The translations under genes were made by a program, and so were the position numbers. DNA of 64,000 nt, taken from the NCBI RefSeq assembly GCF_000001735.4, contig NC_003071.7:7805151-7869150 (forward strand). Direction: 5' to 3'. Below, one piece after another: positions 1 to 13,300 of this stretch. Numbering within the stretch: position 1 is the first letter of the stretch; each line of letters opens with the position of its first letter. The notes under the pieces are model-generated. The model was not told the DNA's origin. It worked only from the letters and a program-made list of their open reading frames with translations, and did not search any database. Origin of the DNA: Arabidopsis thaliana. Lineage: Eukaryota > Streptophyta > Magnoliopsida > Brassicales > Brassicaceae.

Positions 1-321
1 CTAAAGCTCAGTATTGGTTTACCAAATCAAGAATTATTCTGTTCAAATGATCAGAGTTAAGGTACCTTAATACATGAAAAAAAAACAATATTGTTTTCAC
101 TCAATTACCCATTATAAAAATCATGTTAAATAATAGAAAATTTATTGTTATGCTTAATTATATTCCGTCGGTTAAAACAATATATGAATAAATAAAAATC
201 ATAGTCTAAATTTTTGAATTTAAACATTTAATCTTTTTTTTATAGATTTTAGTTAAATTATTTACGTTTTGGATATGTATTGTTTGAAACAGTTTTGTTT
301 AATATAGTTTTATGTTTGGTG

Positions 322-322
<1 letters not shown>

Positions 323-364
<42 letters not shown>
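323..364. repeat. (TA)n microsatellite
   Basis: Uninterrupted TA dinucleotide run of about 21 units, read directly. Likely polymorphic in length between accessions. Confidence 0.95.
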
Positions 365-369
<5 letters not shown>

Positions 370-652
370 CATTTTCAAAATGTTAGAAAAAAACTATTTT
401 CCGTTTTCAAAACGTTTTGCTTCAACATTTTCGTTTCCATGCAAAATAGGTATACAGCTTATGTTCCTAAGAAAATTGATGTTTAGGAATTTTCACACAA
501 ATTTTACAAACAATTAATATTTAGTTATAAATACATTATTTTCACAAAATTATTATAAACCAATAACCATTCATAAATTCAATTTTCAATGATAATTTTT
601 AAAATTTACAAATTATTAACATTAAATAGTTAAATATATAGAAAAATTAATA

Positions 653-1320
653 TTTGTGGAACAAGAAAAATCCCCAAAATATCAGCTTTTTAGGGACGGA
701 TATAATATTATTTAGTCTCAAAAACATAACAGATTTGGTCCATAAGCAAATTAGTTTGTTCCATCCGCTAAACCACAAAAACCTAAATAAATCATGTTTA
801 TTTTAATTTTGTTGAAATATAAGAATATAAAAACGTAAATATTATAGAACAAGAAAAATTCTAGAATATTTATTTTATATGTGATCAAGAATAGTATTAT
901 TTAGGCTTTGGAAAAATATTGTGGATAAAGCGAAATAAACCGTTAGCGGACTAAACACCTTATTTTTGAGAAGACAATAAATAACAGTAGAGCAAGTATA
1001 TTTATACGTAAGAGCGCTCCATATTTAATCCACTGTGAATATATTTTAATATTTTTAATCTTTTTTTTCCCCTCAAAGTTTCTTTTCATTAGTACGAAGG
1101 TCTGAAACATACATAAGCTTAATCAGTAGACTTTCTACTTACAAGTAGAAGACTATCACTGATACATAACAACTTAATATTTTTAATCTACGCATTACTG
1201 TAAATTAATAATGGTAAAATGGAAAATCTTAATTATAAATGGATTTGGCCGAAAACACATCAGTTCGTTTTATCTGCTAAACCACTTAAATTTTCATTTT
1301 TTCAAAATATAAATATAGAC
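653..1320. repeat. Degenerate dispersed repeat, unidentified family
   Basis: The phrase GAACAAGAAAAAT occurs near 660 and 845, each followed after some 40 bases by TATTATTTAG. CGCTAAACCAC and CTGCTAAACCAC occur near 768 and 1274. This looks like an eroded internally repetitive element, but I see no terminal repeats or target duplication and cannot assign a family. Confidence 0.3.
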
Positions 1321-3949
1321 ATGTAGTTTGTTGGTATTCGTGTTTGGACAAAACTTGGATAATAGAGAAACTTGGATAACAAGAGAAGGAACAACATATA
1401 ACGAGGCAATCCAAAGAAAAACATATCTAGTTAATACTCCATGATTAAAGTTTTCAATGTAACAATTATGAGCGTAGTTTACGAGGAAGAAAGGGTTCAA
1501 ACTACAAAAAATGTACTCTTTAAAACATGGATGCACAAATGTCCCTAACTGCCACATTCATGTTTTTTTAACATACAGTATTATATTATTTTTTAATTTT
1601 TTTTTGTTAAAATGATTCTTAATACACAATTCACAATAAAACAGATTGTATAGTATAATGTACAAGATTTATAAGCAAATATAACCCATATAATTTATTT
1701 ATGAGTATGTAACATATTTTTAAAAAAATTCTATCAAAAGCTACGGTCATTGAACAAGATCTATGTGACATAGATCAACTAACAAAAAAAACATTTTTCT
1801 TCCTTGTGTCATTTTAGTTCACGTGGCTCGAGGATAGCTCTTTGTAAAAGATCTCTCTGTTTAAGGAAATACTGAATGACACGCACTCTCACAACGCGTG
1901 AGCCACCTTGACGTAATTCATAGCACTAAAGAAGAACTTATAACTAATCATATATGTACTTAATTGTATCCAAAGATTACAAAGGGACATTAGTGTTACT
2001 ACAAACTAATTTTAGATATAAGTGTTAAAAATAAAAAATAAAAAAATTGTAGTGATCAATCAGCCATTGATGGTCATCATTAACTTTGTCGTTTTGAACG
2101 AGATGGAGAAAATAAAAACATTTCATATCGTCATATCGATGACCATCATTAAATAGTTCAGATATAATTAAACATACCAACTCGGCAAAATATTTTGTTA
2201 GTTCCATTTAGATCTGTTATTCGTTTAGATTCGATTCAAAAACTTTTGACATCTGTAGTTTTATGAAACAAATTGAATATTAAAAATTAATATCATATAA
2301 CCCATCTAGTAAAAAATTGATTTCCGTTTTGCTCTCGTATATATATACATATGTATATAGCTAATTCCATTATAATTTACTTTATATATTTAACTTTTAT
2401 AAATTTTGTTCATCAAATTAATTATTTATTTAACTACTAGTTTTAAAAGTTAACGAAATATTTTTAATAAAATTTTGCTATTTTGAATTTATTTTTTGAG
2501 TTTTTTTTATATGTTTTTCATTTTTTATAGTTATTTTTAGTTATATATTAAGCAAATACTTCTGATTTTAACGGATATATGATGAGTTACGGAACGAATA
2601 CATATCAGATAACTAAGAGCATATCACAAATACCACCAAAATCGAGGATATTCATTCCCTAACTCATCCCTAGTATACATAACAAACATTTTGGAAAAAA
2701 TAAGGGTAAACGAGATCGTTGAATGACTAGGGTTCAAGGTTTTTCACTATAATCTTAATTTTATTGATAAATGTTATTTCTTTTTTCTTAACAATTTAAA
2801 ATTGTATTATTTCGAAAAGTATTTATGAAGTATTTAAACAACAACAAATTCTAACTTATCAATAACAAAATTTGATTTGAATTGTAATGGTTTGCTATTG
2901 TACCATTTTGGCCTACTTTGCTGTAGGTTTTAAATAGAAATATGAACTTAGAAGAAACCCCTATAAACTTATTACCCTCCCATATAGTTTAATCTTATCA
3001 ATAAAGGGTTCGAGGTTGCATTTTTTGGGGATAACGACCAAAATCAACCCCAACTATTTTGATGCGGTCTTTTTTTAATTCAAATTTTGGTCATCTGTAT
3101 TTATCAACCTAGACTTACATAATTTTTAAATAACAAACTGAACTGTGTAACATATACATGTTAATGTCGATTTGAATTGTTAAGTTAAAATTATCACTTA
3201 TTTTGTATCTAAATCATTCCTTTTATTTAATTGGCTAACGATTAATATTAATTTATAATGAATATATGTTGAAATTGGCTAACGGTTACATAACTCAGAT
3301 TTATTATTTGAAAATTGTGTGAGTTCGGATTGATAAATGCATGTAATCAAAATTTAGGTAGGAAAAAACCGCATAGAAATAATTGAGATTGATTTTGACC
3401 GTTCGTATTGATGTAATCAAAATTCCATGATTATCGATAGATCAAGCTGATTGCATAACATGAAGAAGAAGAAAACTTCCACTGAAAAGCAACTTGCTTG
3501 TTTTAGTTTTGAACTACCAAAAAACATTCAACTGTTCACAAGTTCTGTTGTAAAACAACTATTGTTGATTTCGGTTCAAGATCACGTTGTAATCGATAAT
3601 TAAGATCATAACATTGTAATCAAATATAGTACATCTCTAGCATTTCTTTCATGCCTCCGGATCTGTGAGGAATTCCTTTTTAAAAATTTACTGAAATAGT
3701 CATTTCTTCATAGTAGTAATTAAAATTTTAACTTATTCATCATAGAGATAAAACGGTTGTCAATTACAATTAAAACCTAGACGATACTTAGCTAGTAATT
3801 ACAAATTACACATAACGAGAGATAACTAGTTAACTACTAATATAACAACTGCATCATTAATCACTAGCGAAGCATAGTTGTGAACATACGAGTACGAAAG
3901 AGAGAGAGAGAGGAAAGAGCTTTAATCCCGAGCGACACCGGCGTAAGAG

Positions 3950-5521
3950 CTAGTTCAGACGTAGCTCAAGAGAAGCGCAAGGGCGAACTTCCGATTGGCC
4001 ATACTTCCAGATGGCACCACTACCACCGTTGATGTGATCTTCACCGTGCATAGGGAAGAGAGGAAGCGTACGTCGATGTTCCAGATAAGCATCGCCACCA
4101 CATTCTTCTTCTTCTTGATGACCTTCTAGACCAAACAGAGGCTTTGCTCTATCGAAGAAGTTGTAAGGTGCAGATGAGTAATGATGATCCATGTTTGCCC
4201 ATCCTCCACCTACGTTGTTGTAATTCATAGAACAGTCTTGTTCCTTCACCCAAAAATTTCAGTTTCATTAAATTTCTATTCATATATGTAGTATAAATAT
4301 TATTTGAATTAATGAATTATAGTTTGGTACGTACCATAGATCCATAGACATGGCTACTCATGTAGCCATTAGAAGCATTAACAACACCACATTCAGTACC
4401 TGAGCTTGCATGATTTAAATTCCCTTCAAACATATTAATATACGTATCATCAGTGATCATATATGTTGTGATTCCAGAATCCAGACCATACTATATACAG
4501 GGGAAAAGAATGAAGAAAGAGACATAAAATTAGTGATTTTTTTTCTACTAACCCAAATCCCTAATTGTGTTACAAGTCACAAATGAAAATAAAATGCACG
4601 TGAGTCTAGTTTCCATTACACAACAAAGAAACCGTTCTTTAGATGCAAATTTGGTTTGCCCCAATCAAGATCCATAACTTCAAATATACGTCATTACATG
4701 TACATAACATCTTCTTGGGTTTAATTATTTTTACTAATTCATGTAATAATAGATGGTGTGTAACATGTTCCTATAATATATATTTTAGATTTTTAAATCA
4801 AAACCATCTGAATAAATTCATAAATCAACAGCATTTTTTAAAATCTTTTTAACAATTAACATATACATATATCTATCAAAGTCATATATGTAGATCTTGT
4901 TAGTTTTTTTTTTTTTGTGTGTGCTAATTCATGTAATAGCTAGTGGTGTAAATGGTTCTCTTAGTAATTATAAAAAACCACCTGAATAAATTCATAAAAA
5001 AGCATGTATAAGAGAGATTAGTCACCGTTATTGAAGCTGGGATATGGCTTGTTATGATGATAGAGATGATGGTCTTGGTTAAGTTTAACGTTGACGGAAT
5101 TAGCAGGTCTCTGCATGGGAACACCGTGATGATGGTGAAGTAGAGGATGATAATGATCGTTAGCCGCCATCATAACCGAGTTGGGTGATGAAGATGGTGT
5201 GGTCATGTTTGTTCCGTTGAATCTCTTCTTCTGACGCTCACGAGCCTTATGGTTCTGGAACCAGTAAAAGACGTTCTTGCCCTCAATCTTTCCGAACTGT
5301 CTCAGCCTTGCAGTGATCTTCTGGATCTGATCGGCTGTTGGTGACCGGATTGCATTGTTGTAGTAAAGTTCTTTGAGGATTTTGATTTGCTCCGTCGTCG
5401 GTGTCCACCTCGTGCTGGTCTGGCGACACGTGTAACCACCAGAGCCGGACTTGTTGTTGTTGTTGTTGCCGCTTTCTTGGTCGGCTTGATGATGATGATG
5501 CTGATGCTGTGGCGGCTCCAT
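3950..5521 (-). CDS. WUS: WUSCHEL homeodomain transcription factor (292 aa, 3 exons)
   Basis: Exons on the minus strand are 5521-5026, 4423-4335 and 4243-3950, with GT-AG introns; the joined frame gives 292 codons plus stop. The protein starts [11 protein letters not shown] and has a Gly/Asn-rich stretch, then a WOX-type homeodomain at about residues 34-100 whose third helix reads [16 protein letters not shown] histidine-rich middle follows, then an acidic run (EEEE), the WUS box TLPLFPMH and a C-terminal EAR-like SLELRLN. In the family this nuclear factor maintains stem cells of the shoot meristem and both represses and activates targets. Intron 1 (4424-5025) contains an internal duplication. 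Assignment is near certain from the homeodomain, WUS box and full length. Confidence 0.98.
4732..5008. repeat. Diverged tandem duplication inside WUS intron 1
   Basis: Copy 1 at about 4732-4840 and copy 2 at about 4922-5008 share CTAATTCATGTAATA, then GGTGT, then CTGAATAAATTCATAAA in the same order, about 190 bases apart. Copy 2 ends less than 20 bases from the exon 1 splice donor at 5025. Confidence 0.75.
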
Positions 5522-5649
5522 GTGTGTTTGATTCGACTTTTGTTCACAAAGTTAACGGTAAATAAGATCAAGACTTAGAGAGGAACAAGAGAAAGAGAAG
5601 TTTGAAGTTAGCAAGAAAACAACTTGCTGGTAGTAAAGAGATTTTAGGT

Positions 5650-5700
5650 TTTGTGTGAGAGAGAAGATTATATATATATAGAGAGATAGTAAGGTATTGA
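5650..5700 (-). promoter_or_regulatory. Probable WUS core promoter
   Basis: A TATATATATA run at about 5669-5682 lies roughly 150 bases upstream of the WUS start codon on the minus strand and is the best TATA candidate. The transcription start is inferred; the further-upstream enhancer cannot be delimited from sequence alone. Confidence 0.45.
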
Positions 5701-7586
5701 GTTATATATATAAATGGGGACCCAAAAAGAAGGTTTTACAATATTCTAGAAAATCAGTTATTCACTATATTATTCTTTTATGCATGTAGATATGATTTCA
5801 TACATACAAAACCCTATTGAAAAATGTGCTTGGATATAAGAAATAAATTTTGCCAAAGAAAAGGATATAAGAAAGAAAAATAATCAATTGAATTAACATT
5901 CAAATAAAATGTTATGTTTAGGAAGGAAATTCTCTTGTCAAATATATTATTTGATTTTTTTTTATTCAGAGGAAAAATCGAAACTACTCTTGAGAGTTTT
6001 AGTGAGAATAATAATAATTTTTATGAAAAAATTTGTGGGGGATCGAATCAGAGGATATCTGGTGGAGAAGGATTGAAAGGGACAGAGAAGTTAGAAATAA
6101 ACATGAAAATGGAAAGGGACAAAGGAGGGAATTAGAAAGGTGAGGGCATCATCGGTATTTACTTAGACGAAAAACAAACTCTCTTTTTTCAATTTCTCTG
6201 TCTCTTCACAATTATTACTTCACCAGCTTTAATTGTTATGTATCTGTCTACGTATGAAAGATATTTACCCATACACACAGAAAACAAAACAAAAATTCTA
6301 AAAGATCGTTATGAATTATTGTATCGTAGGAATGAAAGAAAACGATTATAATTTTTTTCTAGAATGAATAATAAAAAAAGTGAAAACCGTTTGATCATAA
6401 AAATACATTTTTCCTTCCTTATGGTCATGAGTCATGACACATAGGTGATATAGGATATTTTTCGTGGTGATATCGTCCGGAAATGTGTTGAAGAAATACT
6501 CTATATAATTTTACTTATGCTTTGCTTTAAAAGATATTAAAATTTATGTCAATTACAATGTGTGAAACGAGTGTGAAGACAGGTGTACTTATGAACATGT
6601 TGAGTATTCTTTAGTTAATTATATGCTCGAATTTATAGGAGCATGGATGGATCTTTTTGTATAAATGCGTGATTTATTCATTTTTTTTAAAAAGTTTGAA
6701 GGGCTTTGTTTTAGTGAATATGACTTTTGTAATTGAAAAGGAACAATACCCAACTTTTGTATAGTCTTATTGTTCTACGTAACAGCCACATATTGTATAT
6801 AAAAGATATATAAAGATTTTTTTAGGAATCTACAAATTTCATAGAAGCTATTATAGTTTTTATGGGGAATGGCCCTGAAGATACGGCTGATAAAATATTT
6901 ATTTTTTTTAAAATAAAAAACCAAAGATCCGATCACTGAAGTTGCTTGGCTATTTCATAGTATAGTTTTGTTTATATAGCCCCCATGATTTCTCGGATTC
7001 AACACAACGTGCAAAGAGTATCGGAAAATTAAAAATAGGTTTTACAAACTAACTATTGTAACTATTAATATTTGGAAAACAATCTAAGGATTGAAGTCTT
7101 AAAAAATTTTTTTTGTTAAAAGGTTAAGTCTTATAATCTTTTATCACCTAAATAAACTCAGTTGTATCCCAAATTTTTGTTGGTAAAGAAAGTATTTAGT
7201 TAGACTGGTGGATTACTCATTTTTTAACTTTAGTCGATTATATTGGATAAACTTTTGGATTCCATCCAATCGATATATCCGATTTGTAATGTCGTTTGGC
7301 ATTTCTATCGAATCAACGGTCCAATATTTTTATCCAACTAGGAGATTACACCAAGTCACCAAACTATAAACTAACTAACAAATGATAAAATCATATCTCT
7401 AGTTGGATTGTGAATGTCTTTTGACAAGAAACAAAGAATGTCTTGTTACTCTACATGCGTATGCAGTGTATATATAGATGTACACTCCATGAGGATTATA
7501 CTTCTTCACTATAATAAAGCATAAAGTTTGAAGTTAAAAAAAAAAAAAAAGATGTACACAAGCAACTACATGAACATATGGTCACA

Positions 7587-7631
7587 TTTACATACTGGTT
7601 TTTTTTTTTGGTAAAACTTTACGTAGTGGTT
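7587..7631 (-). mobile_element. Minimal poly(A)-tailed retroinsertion (LINE-type end)
   Basis: Flanks TTTACATACTGGTT (7587-7600) and TTTACGTAGTGGTT (7618-7631) match at 12 of 14 positions and enclose only T9 plus GGTAAAAC. On the minus strand this reads GTTTTACC followed by poly(A), the form expected of an extremely 5'-truncated non-LTR retrotransposon insertion with a target-site duplication. Confidence 0.5.
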
Positions 7632-8249
7632 GCTACTTAGAATACTCTCTATAGGCCCTTTGATTTATAAACTCCTATGAGTACGTACGGTAACGAGCAT
7701 GCAGTGAGAAACAGGGGATCTTAATTTACGCATCACGATCTTTTTCATTGTCGTAAAGTACTGTTGAAGAGGCAGAGGGCTAAAAGACGCAGAGCTTTTG
7801 TAACTAATGTCTACGTGGCCCCTAAAGCCACTCTTCTTTATTGCAGAGATTTCATTTTCATTTAGGGCATCATTAGTTTCAGTTTGTACTTTTGCCCTAA
7901 TTTCATGAAAACGTTTATAATTAGCTTTTATTATTTTGGTTTCCCGGAAATTAATGGGGGAAAATTGGGTTTGGAACATGGTCCCCTCTACGATCCGAGC
8001 CTTATATTCAGTCTGTCATATGTTATTCGCTATTTACACCTTACGTTACACTGTTTATATGTTTAGAGCATTTATTGAATTTTTAATTAGTTCATCAACG
8101 TACAACATTAGTGTTTGAGCTTTCAATATTCGTCAATCGTCATGACTTGATTGTAAGAAATTTTCCAGATATTATGCCAATTTATATTTAATTTATAGAC
8201 GAAGGTAGTTTGTATGTTATTTTCAACCTAAGATCTTGTAAATATAAAT

Positions 8250-9540
8250 CGACTAGATTTTAACCCGCGATATAACGCGGGACGATTTATTTTTTAAAGG
8301 TAATATATATTAAAACTTGCTAATTTTATTTTTATAAAATATTTATATTTTACAGTTTATAATTGTTATTAAGTAACACTATACCACGAATACATTAGAC
8401 AATTGTTAAAAAACTGAAGTTTTTAACTCTTATCAAAACAACATATTAATAAAATTTTATAAATATTCTAAATATTGATTAAAATACATCTACCATATAA
8501 CCCAATTCCAAAATAAAACCCGTTCTGTAATTTCTTTACCCGTCCCTTGATTTTTTTTAAAGTAGTAATTTTTAAAATTTAAGAATTATTTATTATATAT
8601 ATAAGTTTTGAAAATTTTATCATTCTCTAATACATTTATATTTTATACTTTAATTTTATATATAGTAACATTATACATACCACATAACATTTTTAGTTTT
8701 ATATACTCTTTTCTAAATTAGGATGATTTGATATGTTTAATATTAGTGGTCTTAAAAAAAAAAAGATTAAAGATTTAACCCGTATTGAAACGGTGGATTA
8801 ATTATATTTTACTTTTTTATTAATGTTGATTCAAAAACCCGTCCCTCCAGATCCGTCTTGCCAAAAAGCCATTTATTTTATTAATATTAATTTTATTTAT
8901 GATATGACTCTAAATTATAATCTAAACATTTTAGCTAATAACATAGGAGTGCACCATATTTATTTAATAAGGAATGTACCATATGACCCGAATGCACTTT
9001 AACCCAAATCCACCTAAAAGTCTTGCAAAAATACTATAAAGATAAGAAAAGATAGTCGGTTTTGATAGGTATAAGATTAGCAAATATATTAGTTAGCTTA
9101 AATTAGTTAAAGAATACAAATTGAAAAGGTATATTACACTTTATTCGAATATAGTATAAAAACTTCTATAACACAGAGATTTGATAATTTTTTAATTGTT
9201 GAATACTTTTTTTTGTGTTAATTTTTATGTGATTAAGATTTAATTGATTTCGTATATAAAAAATTAAATATGAACTTATTTGTTTATAATTTGGTAACAG
9301 ATAGATATTTGAATATTCGGTATATTTTGCTTCAGTTTAGAAAATCTTTAATGACCCGTCTTTAGATCCAATAAGCCCTATAATTAAGAGATAAATATTG
9401 TCGTTAAATGATTTTGGTAACCTTAATGACGTTATTAAAAAATTTTCTTTTGATTAATTTTTTTTAATGGCATTGTCATGTAATTAATTACAAAAATTAA
9501 GGTTAGATTTAAAATGTACTTCCCAAATAATATAGTAGGA
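8250..9540. mobile_element. Helitron-like (AtREP-type) degenerate repeat
   Basis: Starts near a TTTTAACCCGCGATATAACGCGGG block, in which CCCGCG and CGCGGG form a small hairpin. It continues with AT-rich DNA containing further ACCCG phrases (near 8518, 8776, 8838, 8984, 9354). Such ACCCGCG blocks are, from memory, typical of Arabidopsis AtREP/Helitron-derived repeats. Exact ends and the CTRR terminus were not fixed, and no coding capacity is visible. Confidence 0.4.
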
Positions 9541-9640
9541 TATAAATACTAATGATATCTGAGATTTATATAACTATTTTATTGAAATTCTTTAAGAAGA
9601 AGTAGAAACTATAAACTACTATGCACATGAATTAAAACTA

Positions 9641-10323
9641 CAGTAGAAACTTTATAAATTAATAATGTTGGGACCATGAAATTTTATCAATTTATAGTGA
9701 TATTAATTTATCCTATAAATTAATATTAATTTATTGTATAAGTTAATGAATATTAATTTATAGAAATATTTATGTAAAATACAATACTATATTCTTTTTA
9801 AAATGTTTCTTAATTTACTTTTCTATATGCTTTGTTGTTTGCATATATAATTCTGTTAGGTTTTTTTTATTTACTTCTTTAATTTATTTTTCGGCAAGAT
9901 ATTATGTCTGTATATCTACGACATTAACGTGAACGTAAACGTAAACATGAAGCTTAATCCAATTTCTCTTTACATAAATCTTAGCCATGCTTTCTCAAAT
10001 AAAAGATTTTACAAAATCAACTACGATAGATCAAATGCGCAAATAGTTATGTGAGTACAACAGAGATCATACCAGTTATATTTTAAAAAGAGTTGTAATT
10101 GTAGCTTGAACAAAAATTTCATATAAAAATTAGTCTTAAGATATATACTTAAGATTTATGATTATTAATTTATAATATTATTGGGACTATAATTTTACAT
10201 AGGGATTTCAAAAAAATTATTATCTTATTATCTTATCGATTTTGATTAATTTTTACATTGCCCCAATTTAGGACCGACAAAATTTATTAATTTATCGAGT
10301 ATTAATTTATAGAGTTTATACTA
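9641..10323. mobile_element. Emigrant-type (Tc1/mariner-pogo) MITE, copy 1
   Basis: Begins CAGTAGAAACTTTATAAATTAATA after a TA at 9639-9640 and ends TATTAATTTATAGAGTTTATACTA before TA at 10324-10325, giving imperfect terminal inverted repeats and a TA target duplication. Subterminal GTTGGGACC and GGACCGACAAAATTTATTAATTT resemble the copy at 55975. At 683 bp it is longer than copy 2 and more diverged. It has no coding capacity. The Emigrant name rests on memory of the 24-bp terminal repeat. Confidence 0.7.
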
Positions 10324-13300
10324 TATTATGTACATATATACATGTTACTAACGTAATTAACAAAACAGATTTTATATTAAAATAAACATATATACGTGCA
10401 AATTGACAAGACATTTCCATGTTCAAATGATCAAATCCCATGTTATAAATTCTTGTTCTGACTCTTATATAAAACATTCCTCTTGCTCTAACCTCAAAAG
10501 TTGTTACTAATCTGGTTGGGCTGTTTCTTAAAGTTAACAAAAATAATAATTAATTACATTAAATACCATAGGAAAGTGAAAATTGTTTATTGAGGATTTC
10601 AACTAAATTTCTACTTTTAGTCTTTGTATGTTTTCTTGTGTGAAGAATCTGTGTATGTTAAAATATTTTTAATATGATAAACTATATCTCATTATTTTTG
10701 CCAACTACCTATTGAACTAACAAACATACTGTTTTAGTTACAAAGCTCCTTTTGATTTTTGAAACCTAGCTAGGTGAATAAACCTAAAATCAAATCTGCC
10801 ATATAATTTTCTGTTAAAATCAATACTTTGGTATTATTATAATAATAACTTTTGCTTGGATAATTATTCTAGAGTTTATTGAAATTAAAACAACAATTCT
10901 TTCACTATTTAATTTACTTTATTTTATTTCTATGCATGACTTAATTTCATTTTGTTACACCATGATTTAATTTAATACTAATATATAGTGAGAGAGAGGA
11001 GAGAGATCGAGAGAGTAAGAGTGGTGCAGAAGGAATTTCATTGTCGAAGAAAGAGCACGCCCTTCGATAACGTAAATGCAATGCAAACAATAAATGAAGT
11101 GAATTCATGAGAATTAGTATCATCATCATCAACACACACATCTTCATCATCATCACCTATCTTCATTCAAACACACACACCGTACGTGAAGATGGATGAA
11201 ACAATCATGACATGCTTATGCATGCATATTTAAATATGAGTGTAAATATACATGCTTTAAAGCCGTTACATATGGTTTAAAAGATGGAATATTACATCAT
11301 ATAAACGGGAAATGTCTCTTGTTGTAAGCTTCTTATTTTGGATAGAAGATGTACCTTTCACCTACAACTGCACCAGTTACATTGGTGGTTGTGACATTTA
11401 TTACTTCTCTCTATCTCTCTCTCACTGTCGATTTATTGATTATACGGTGTGAGAAAATTGCATAGAATATTCAACGCACATGACGTTCTCTACCTCTTGA
11501 AGACTCAAAATCTGTCCTATATATTAGTAATTTGCAACCGTAGAATTGTCTTTCGTATCAATTCTGCATATATTTTTAACCATTTAATAGTGATGTCGTT
11601 TTTCCATTCCATTGATACTCCAACCATTTAATAGTGTGATGATGTGAACTACCAATTTAAACCACATACTCTTATAATTTTGCTATAAGAAATATATATC
11701 CACTACCACTAGTGATTTTGCAACCAATATGTACACAAAACTAATGATTTATACCAATTAAACGAAGATTTAATACAATTGTTTTTTGGATAAAGTAATT
11801 AAAAATTTGGGAAAATGAATAACTCGAAACTTGAAACACAGAATTTTGATTTTACATATTTTAGAAAAGGGTGATTAATATGATTATTATATTACGTCGT
11901 GCTCGTGCATGTACATTTTTTCTAAGAATGAATAGGATAAGAAGAGTGAAAGAAAAAGCAAAGTGTTAGTTTCCTAGAAAGTTAGAGAAGAGTTATCATT
12001 GCTTCGACTGAGATAAAGATGAAAAAACGAGGAGAGAGATTTGTTTTCACTTCATTAATGATTAATCTCTTTTTATAAGCATTAATACTTAATTTGATTT
12101 GGAGGATTCTACTAAATCAATTAAGAGAAAAATGTACATGTTTTCTTTTATTAAAAACTAGTTTGTCCCTTGGCCGTGGGGAAAGAATGTTTGTTTAAAG
12201 ACTGTGTCAATTCGTTATTTTTAAAAGATCAATACTATTCGAAAACATATTTGTAAGAAATAGGGTTTTAGGTGAGTGTTTTTCCGAAGGACCAAAACGT
12301 TCAGAAAATGTTACAAAGTTCTTCTATAAAAAATAAATATATAACACAACTTTAACAAAAAATCAGGGGTCGTTATTTGGAATGATAAATGGTCAAGATC
12401 AATTCAACAGAAGACAGATCAATACATGTTGATGGGCTAATATGAAAAGGTGTTTTGTATGCACATACACACACACACACATCTCTTTTATCCAAATCAA
12501 CAACAACACATCAAAGCTGCTTTTTTTTGCTTTCCTTTTCTTACGGGTAATCATTTTTTCATCGCTCTCTTCTCTCACTCCCCTATCAACCCAACATATA
12601 ATAATTAATCTTGGCTTCTTGAACTTTTTCATTCTTTGTTTTTGTATCTATAAAACTTGAGACAAGTTTCAAAATCAGACAAGGAAAATCATGTACTATG
12701 TAGTAGGGGTTCCCTAATAAGTTCAAAAGCATGCTGACTGTGTCTTAAATCTTAATCGCAGTGTCATAAGATGAGTTTAAGAGTCATAATTATTTTGAGA
12801 GTTCTCTATATCTATACTATATATCCAAGCAAGAAAATTAAAACTTGAAAATCCACGAAATTCATGATCACATTGCATAACAAAACATGATTTGACAATT
12901 CTAATTTTTAGATAATGTTTTTAACAAAATGATTGATCACTAAACCTTGCATAAAATGATTAATCATCTATATTGTATACCAAAGTTAGAAAAATATAAT
13001 AGTGGCGGTAATGTAATTTCGGAAACTTAACTCAACCGATAACATTGTTTAGAAGATGCATGGTTTTTGAAATACAAAAAAAAAGAAAGTAAAAGTAATA
13101 GAGTATGTACCAAGAAGAAGAAAAAAGGTAGGATACATTGTTAGAAAGTAGAAAGAATGGTGGAAAAGAGAATGATGATGTTAAAAAACGAATAGGGATT
13201 TGAGATGAGAAGATCATTCCATATCTCATATACAACACATCGTCGCTTTTCATTGATATAAAAGTGTCATACTCAATAGAGCCCAAACCCTTTTTCTTCT

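Larger units (their letters stand above)
1..3860. other. Gene-less AT-rich intergenic region downstream of WUS
   Basis: No ORF here looks like a real exon: the longest are under 90 codons, several open only with TTG, and none shows a recognisable motif. The region holds a TA microsatellite near 323-364 and imperfect repeats between about 650 and 1320 (separate entry). The part next to WUS may hold its 3' regulatory sequence, but nothing in the sequence proves this. Confidence 0.6.

Noticed and set aside
10947-11180. Possible small gene or non-coding transcript upstream of WUS
   Set aside because: The ORF is low-complexity Met/Leu/Ser from ATC and CT repeats; no precursor hairpin or conserved motif could be shown.
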